Below are positions 59,442 through 64,000 of a stretch of 64,000 nt of DNA, piece after piece. The translations under genes were made by a program, and so were the position numbers. Location of the stretch: assembly GCA_050186825.1 (NCBI GenBank), contig JBFWYD010000032.1, forward strand, positions 1 through 64,000. Direction: 5' to 3'. The stretch's first letter is position 1; each line of letters begins with the position of its first letter. The notes below the pieces were generated by a model. It was not told where the DNA came from. It did not search any database and saw only the letters and a program-made list of their open reading frames with translations. Source of the DNA: NORP233 sp050186825 (GTDB taxonomy: Bacteria > Planctomycetota > J058).

Positions 59442-60503
59442 GTGTCGATCTCCCTGCGCGCGCTGCGCAAGACCTTCGGCGAGCTGCGCGCCCTCGACGA
59501 CGTCTCGCTCGAGGTGGGCGCGGGGGAGCTGTTCACCCTGCTCGGCCCGAGCGGCTGCGGCAAGACGACGCTCCTGCGCGCCGTGGCCGGCTTCGTGGTC
59601 CCGGACGACGGGCAGGTGGCCATCGGGGGGGAGGTCGTGGACGGCGTCCCGCCGCATCGCCGGGACGTGGGGCTGGTGTTCCAGTCCTACGCGCTCTTCC
59701 CGCACCTGAGCGTGGGCGAGAACGTCGCCTTCGGGCTCGAGGAGCGCCGCCTGCCGCGCGCCGAGGTCGCGCGCCGGGTCGAGGCCGCGCTCGCGGCGGT
59801 GCGGCTGACGGGCGCGGGCGCGCGCGCGCCCGGGGAGCTCTCGGGCGGGCAGCGGCAGCGGGTGGGGATCGCGCGCGCGCTGGCCATCGAGCCGCGCGTG
59901 CTGCTGATGGACGAGCCGCTGAGCAACCTCGACGCCCAGCTCCGCGTGACGATGCGCGACGAGATCCGCGAGCTCCAGCGCGCCGCGGGGCGGACCACGC
60001 TCTACGTGACCCACGACCAGGAGGAGGCGCTCGCGATCTCCGACCGCGTGGCCGTGCTCCACGGCGGGCGGGTGCAGCAGGTGGGCGCGCCCGAGGAGGT
60101 CTACCGCCGCCCCGCCAACCGCTTCGTGGCCGGCTTCGTGGGGCGGATGAGCTTCCTCCCGGGCGAGCGCGCCCCCGGGCTGGCGGGCGAGCGGCCGGAG
60201 GAGGTCGAGCTGGGGCTCCGCCCCGAGGACGTCGCGCTGCGCGCCGCCGGCGCGGGGACCGAGGACCGGGACCTGGGCGGGGTGTGGCTGGCCGGGACGA
60301 TCCGCGCGCGGAGCTTCCTCGGGCCGGTCCTCCGGGTATGGGTCGACTGCGTGGGGGGTGTCGTCGAGGCGGAGCTGCATCGCGCGGAGCCCGGTGCCTG
60401 GGCGCCGGGCTCAGCGGTCGAGGTCGGGCTGCTCCCCGGGCGCGCGCATCGCTTCGGCCGCGCCGACGGGGCGCGGCGCGCGCCGGCGGGCGAGGCGGGA
60501 TGA
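59442..60503 (+). CDS. ABC importer ATPase (PotA/FbpC type)
   Basis: A 353-aa ATPase beginning at GTG 59442. It has Walker A GPSGCGKTTLL, Q-loop VFQSYALFPHL, signature LSGGQRQRVGIARAL, Walker B LLMDEPLSNLDA and switch His YVTHDQEEAL. A C-terminal TOBE domain follows (about 240-353: ELGLRPEDVALRAAG, GTIRARSFLGPVLRVWVD). This is the iron/spermidine/phosphonate importer class. It energises uptake together with the flanking binding protein and permease. Its stop overlaps the ATG of the permease (ATGA at 60500). Confidence 0.95.
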   Translation: MSISLRALRKTFGELRALDDVSLEVGAGELFTLLGPSGCGKTTLLRAVAGFVVPDDGQVAIGGEVVDGVPPHRRDVGLVFQSYALFPHLSVGENVAFGLEERRLPRAEVARRVEAALAAVRLTGAGARAPGELSGGQRQRVGIARALAIEPRVLLMDEPLSNLDAQLRVTMRDEIRELQRAAGRTTLYVTHDQEEALAISDRVAVLHGGRVQQVGAPEEVYRRPANRFVAGFVGRMSFLPGERAPGLAGERPEEVELGLRPEDVALRAAGAGTEDRDLGGVWLAGTIRARSFLGPVLRVWVDCVGGVVEAELHRAEPGAWAPGSAVEVGLLPGRAHRFGRADGARRAPAGEAG

Positions 60504-62158
60504 GCGCCCCGGGCGCGCGTCGGCCGGAGGTGTGGGACGCCGTGCTCGTGGGCGGCTACCTGCTCGTGGGGCTGCTCCTGGTCCTGCCGCTCGCGGCGGT
60601 GTTCCGCCACGCGCTGATCGACCCGGCCACGGGCGGGCTCGGCCTGGCCAACCTGCGCGAGATCGGCGGCAGCCCGCGCACCTGGGCGGCCCTCGGGCAC
60701 AGCCTGGTCGTGTCCCTGGGCGGGGCCGCCGGGGCCGTGGCGCTGGGCCTGCCGCTGGCCTACCTCTTGGCGCGCTACCGCATCCCCGGGCAGCGCCTGC
60801 TCGCCGCGCTGGCCACGCTCTCGCTCCTGTCTCCGCCCTTCATCGGGGCCTACGCCTGGGTCCTGCTCCTGGGCGAGGCCGGCGCGCTGCGGGCGCTCGT
60901 CCGCGAGCAGCTGGGGCTGACGCTGCCCGTGATCTACGGGCCCGCGGGCATCGTGCTCGTGTTCGCGACCCAGTTCTACGCCTTCGTGTTCCTGCTCACG
61001 CGCGGCGCGCTGGCGGTGGTCGACCGCAGCCTGGAGGAGGCGGCGAGCAGCCTGGGCGCCACCCCCTGGCGCCGCCTGCGGCGCGTGACCCTCCCGCTGG
61101 TGCTGCCCTCGCTGAGCGCGGGGGCGCTGATGGCCTTCCTGATGTCCCTGGCCAACTTCGGCACGCCGATGATCCTCGGGCGGGACTACCCGGTCCTGCC
61201 GACCCTGGCCTACGACCTGTTCACGAGCGAGCTCGCCCGCCGGCCGGGCCTGGCCGCGACGGTGTGCCTGGTGATGGTCGCGGTCTCGGCCGTGGCCCTC
61301 GCGGCGCAAGGGCTGCTCGCGCGGCGCCGGGTCGCGGGCGAGCTGCTCACGCCCACGGCGCCGCAGGAGCTGCGCGGCTGGCGCCGGCTCGCGGCCTGCG
61401 CGGTCTGCTACGGGATCACCGCGCTCAGCTCGCTCCCGCTCCTGGTCGTGGTGGTCTCCTCCTTCCGCCGGACGCGCGGCCCGGTGTTCCAGCCGGGCTT
61501 CGGGCTCGAGAGCTACCGCGCCGTCCTGGGGGGCGTTCCCCGCGCCGTGGGCAACAGCCTCGTCTACTCGCTCCTGGCCAGCGGCGCGATCGTGGTGTGC
61601 GGCGCGCTGCTCGGCTACGCGGTCGCCCGCCGCCGGGGCCTCGCCGCGCGCGGGCTGGACGCGCTGCTCCTCCTCCCCTACCTGGTCCCGGGCCTGGTGC
61701 TCGGCGTGGGCTTCGTGGTCACCTTCAACCGCCCGCCCCTGGCGCTGGCCGGGAGCGGCGCGCTGCTGGTGCTCGTCTACTTCATCCGCCGGCTCCCCTA
61801 CAGCGTGCGCAGCAGCGCGGGGATCCTGGCCCAGCTCGACCCCGCGCTCGAGGAGGCCGCGGCCAGCCTCGGCGCGAGCGCGGCGCGCGGCTTCTGGCGC
61901 GTGACCCTCCCGCTCATGACCCCGGGCATCGTCTCGGGCGCGCTCCTGGCCTGGGTCACGAGCGTCAACGAGCTCTCGGCCTCGATCGTGCTCTACGTGG
62001 GGCGCACGGTCACGATGCCGGTCAAGGTCTACCTCCAGGTCCTCGACGGCAGCTTCGGCCCGGCCGCGGCGCTGGCCACGATCCTCCTGGGCGCCACTGG
62101 CCTCGCGCTGCTCGCCATCGAGATGGTCAGCGGCGCCGGAGAGGCCGCCGCGAGCTGA
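60500..62158 (+). CDS. ABC importer permease, fused FbpB-type
   Basis: A 552-aa inner-membrane protein with about twelve helices. It has two copies of the permease EAA loop: SLEEAASSLGATPWRRLRRVTLPL and ALEEAAASLGASAARGFWRVTLPL (quoted in parts as EEAASSLGATPWRR and EEAAASLGASAARG). The double length is normal for Fe(III) and 2-aminoethylphosphonate permeases, where two permease domains are fused. It starts in the overlap with the ATPase gene. Confidence 0.94.
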   Translation: MSAPGARRPEVWDAVLVGGYLLVGLLLVLPLAAVFRHALIDPATGGLGLANLREIGGSPRTWAALGHSLVVSLGGAAGAVALGLPLAYLLARYRIPGQRLLAALATLSLLSPPFIGAYAWVLLLGEAGALRALVREQLGLTLPVIYGPAGIVLVFATQFYAFVFLLTRGALAVVDRSLEEAASSLGATPWRRLRRVTLPLVLPSLSAGALMAFLMSLANFGTPMILGRDYPVLPTLAYDLFTSELARRPGLAATVCLVMVAVSAVALAAQGLLARRRVAGELLTPTAPQELRGWRRLAACAVCYGITALSSLPLLVVVVSSFRRTRGPVFQPGFGLESYRAVLGGVPRAVGNSLVYSLLASGAIVVCGALLGYAVARRRGLAARGLDALLLLPYLVPGLVLGVGFVVTFNRPPLALAGSGALLVLVYFIRRLPYSVRSSAGILAQLDPALEEAAASLGASAARGFWRVTLPLMTPGIVSGALLAWVTSVNELSASIVLYVGRTVTMPVKVYLQVLDGSFGPAAALATILLGATGLALLAIEMVSGAGEAAAS

Positions 62159-62305
62159 GGATCTGGTCGTGGGATCTCCACCGTAGAACGCCAAGGCCGA
62201 GGAGAACGCCAAGATGCGGTCGGCGCGGCTGGAGCGGCACGGGCAGGGGAGGCCGTCGCGAAAGTGGTTGCGCGGCCTGCGCAGGAGCGAGGGACCCCGT
62301 GCGCG

Positions 62306-62417
62306 TGGCACTCGCCTCAGGAGCAACACGGAACAGCAACAGCAACCGGGAACAGAGAATGGACGCGCGGGGACCGATTCCCAGTTGCCATTGCTGTTGG
62401 TGTTCCGTGTTTCTGGC
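62306..62417. repeat. Dispersed inverted-repeat element, family A, copy 3
   Basis: This 112-bp copy is in the 336-bp gap between the convergent permease (62158) and HEAT-repeat (62495) genes. It begins TGGCACTCGCCTCAGGAGCA and ends GTGTTCCGTGTTTCTGGC. Inner arms have AACACGGAACAGCAACAGCA on the left and the inverse with several changes on the right. Orientation is the same as copy 2. The remaining 62159-62305 and 62418-62494 show no gene. Confidence 0.85.
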
Positions 62418-62494
62418 TCCGAGTTTCGCAACGGCCTCACGGGCACGGGCACGAGGTCCCTACCTAGAGGTCCTCCGGGAGTCGCGCGAGGGAC

Positions 62495-64000
62495 CTACTC
62501 CCGCTCGATCGGGATCCCGCGCGGGTTGATCCGCTCCGGCGGGGGCTCGACCTTCTCCTTCGCGCGCCCGATGTTGCGCCGCAGGTTGAGCGCGGCGCGG
62601 GTCGCGCGCTCGCGGACCTCGGGGCTGGGGTCGCTGGCGCCGACCTGGTCGAGGAGGTGCATGGCCTGCTCACCGCCCACGACGCTGATCCCGAGCACGG
62701 CGCTGGCGCGCAGGCCGACCGACTGCTGCGGGTCTCGCACCACCGACTCGAGGGTGGTCAGCGAGGACTCCTTGCCGGTCTGGGCCAGGCTGAAGATCGC
62801 GCGCTTGCGGATGTTCTGGTCGCTCTCCTCGCGCACGATCCGCTCGAGGAGGGCCATGTCCTCGGCGCGGCCGCGGCGGCCGAGGATCACGATCGCCTCC
62901 GAGCGCACCCGCGGGTCGGGGTCCGCCGCGGCGGTGCGGAACAGCTCGCCGGGGTCGTGCTGCTCGAGGCGGTGGTTGTACTCGCGCATCAGCATCGTGC
63001 GCAGGTTGGGGTCGGCCTCGGCGCCGAAGGCCGCGGCGAGCAGGTCGGCCGACTCGCGGTTGCTGGGCAGCGTGCGGGTCAGGCTGAGCTGGATGGCCAT
63101 GTCCTTGACCTGGCCCAGCACCTCCTTGACCGCGCCCAGGGCCTCGGGCCCCTCGATCCCCGCCATGGCCTTGCCGAGGAAGATCTGCTGCGAGCGGTTG
63201 CCCAGGGCGAGGAGCATCTCCTTGAGCGCGTCCACGGCGAGCGGACCCATCTGGCGCAGGCGCTCGAGCAGCTCCTCCTCCTTGCGCCGGCGCTCGTGGA
63301 AGGGCTGGAAGTTGGGGCCCGGCGAGCGGAGCGCCTCGGGGTCGAAGAGCGCCATGTGCTCCTCGAGGATGCGGGCGATCGCGGCGTGGGTCGCCGACTT
63401 CTTGGCCAGCTCCTCGAGGCTCATGGCCCCCTCCGCCGGCCTCTCGACCTTGGTCGGCGTCGGGAGCGGCCTGGGGGTCGCCACGGGGCGGGGCGTCGCG
63501 CTCGGGGTCGCGGCGGGCCGGCTGGGACCCGCCACGGCGCTCGGCGTGGCCCGCGGCGTGGCCTCGGGCACGATCTTGGCCACCTGCCCGGGGCCCGGCT
63601 TGGGCGGCGGCGCGGGCGGGTCGCCCATGAGCAGCATCACGGCCAGGCCGCCCACCAGCGCCGTGACCGCCAGCCCGGCCAGGAGCGCGACGCCAGGGAT
63701 CGCGCGCTCCTTGGCAGGCGCGGGGGCGGCGGGGGCGGGAGGCGCCGCGCGCTCCGGCTCCTGCACCACCTCGGGCCGGTCCTGCTCGCCGCTCTTGCGC
63801 TTGCTCGGGCGCTCGGCGCGGCCGGTGTCGGTCTTCTGCGGGCGCTCCTGCTCGCCGCTCTTGCGCTTGCTCGGGCGCTCGGCGCGGCCGGTGTCGGTCT
63901 TCTTGGGGCGCTCGGCGCGGCCGGTGTCGGTCTTCTTGGGGCGCTCGGCGCGGCTCGTCTCGGCCTTGCTGCGACGGGGCTCCTCGGCCTCACCCCGCGG
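62495..64000 (-). CDS. Membrane-anchored HEAT-repeat protein, 5' end outside window
   Basis: The frame is open to the right edge; a GTG at 63769 is the first possible start in view, but coding repeats (RPKKTDTGRAE and RPSKRKSGEQ) continue upstream, so the gene is longer. From GTG 63769: a Pro/Ala linker, one membrane helix (IPGVALLAGLAVTALVGGLA, about 25-46), a Thr/Pro/Ala-rich region (about 60-115) and then a helical domain with at least five HEAT-like repeats (DPRVRSEAIVILGRRG, NIRKRAIFSLAQTG, GLRASAVLGISVVG, EVRERATRAALNL). HEAT repeats serve protein binding. The N-terminal repeat region plus membrane helix resembles the left-edge gene in plan. Confidence 0.8.
   Translation of the reverse strand, partial: PRGEAEEPRRSKAETSRAERPKKTDTGRAERPKKTDTGRAERPSKRKSGEQERPQKTDTGRAERPSKRKSGEQDRPEVVQEPERAAPPAPAAPAPAKERAIPGVALLAGLAVTALVGGLAVMLLMGDPPAPPPKPGPGQVAKIVPEATPRATPSAVAGPSRPAATPSATPRPVATPRPLPTPTKVERPAEGAMSLEELAKKSATHAAIARILEEHMALFDPEALRSPGPNFQPFHERRRKEEELLERLRQMGPLAVDALKEMLLALGNRSQQIFLGKAMAGIEGPEALGAVKEVLGQVKDMAIQLSLTRTLPSNRESADLLAAAFGAEADPNLRTMLMREYNHRLEQHDPGELFRTAAADPDPRVRSEAIVILGRRGRAEDMALLERIVREESDQNIRKRAIFSLAQTGKESSLTTLESVVRDPQQSVGLRASAVLGISVVGGEQAMHLLDQVGASDPSPEVRERATRAALNLRRNIGRAKEKVEPPPERINPRGIPIERE

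Overview
The window is very GC-rich, densely coded bacterial DNA. It encodes an outer-membrane LPS-assembly-type protein (LptD-like), a complete type II secretion core operon, three Hanks-type Ser/Thr kinases (one of them a large multidomain fusion), a sigma-54 activator, a PAS histidine kinase and several c-type cytochromes. This mix indicates a diderm environmental bacterium. Planctomycetota is my first guess, because of the kinase architectures, the pilin-like small proteins, the multiheme cytochrome and the phosphatase-cytochrome lipoprotein. Myxococcota or another high-GC diderm phylum cannot be excluded. No rRNA, tRNA, CRISPR array, integrase or transposase was recognised. A run of ten N at 31448-31457 marks an assembly gap, so this is a draft contig or metagenome bin.

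Layout. 1-6.1 kb: a low-complexity membrane protein cut by the left edge, an acidic hypothetical protein, an Asp-box beta-propeller gene overlapping a MoaD/ThiS-type ubiquitin-like gene, a membrane protein and a NADAR-family gene. 6.1-14.1 kb: a kinase / repeat-domain / beta-lactamase-fold fusion, an acyl-CoA dehydrogenase, an MTD1-like methylene-THF dehydrogenase, a membrane protein and coaD. 14.1-16.4 kb: a small accessory patch (unknown helical protein, PIN-domain protein, DUF4304-like protein). 16.6-25.1 kb: secreted proteins, a WD40-like lipoprotein or secreted protein, a 57-aa exported peptide with a clear intrinsic terminator, an HDAC-family amidohydrolase, a sigma-54 activator, two GNAT enzymes and a second kinase. 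25.6-37.1 kb: a phosphatase-cytochrome c lipoprotein, lptD-like gene, tatD, an eight-heme cytochrome with a (Ser-Glu)n tract, a histidine kinase, a macro-domain protein and two pilin-like paralogues. 37.4-50.1 kb: a minus-strand operon gspE-F-G-H-I-J-K-L-M-C-D followed by a small lipoprotein. 50.4-64 kb: a Spy-like protein, truD with a long basic tail, an atypical SDR, a third kinase, a DMT permease, MtfA-type peptidase, a histone-H1-like double-HTH protein, an iron-type ABC importer (binding protein, ATPase, fused permease) and a HEAT-repeat membrane protein cut by the right edge.

Genes are tightly packed. Many same-strand pairs overlap by GTGA or ATGA, which implies translational coupling. 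The T2SS operon is the clearest machine: pseudopilins G-K, assembly platform F/L/M, ATPase E and secretin D. The binding protein, ATPase and permease at 58.4-62.2 kb form the second clear unit.

The most unusual content is structural DNA. One dispersed inverted-repeat family (A) sits at three separate convergent gene ends. A second, longer palindromic family (B) occurs once between genes and once in frame inside the multiheme cytochrome gene, next to an expanded GGAGTC hexamer array. A third, unrelated palindrome is inserted in frame between two membrane helices of the DMT permease. These resemble mobile palindromic elements tolerated inside proteins. Unusual proteins include the kinase with a catalytically degenerate beta-lactamase fold, the propeller/ubiquitin-like gene pair, the tyrosine-phosphatase-cytochrome fusion and the small exported peptide.
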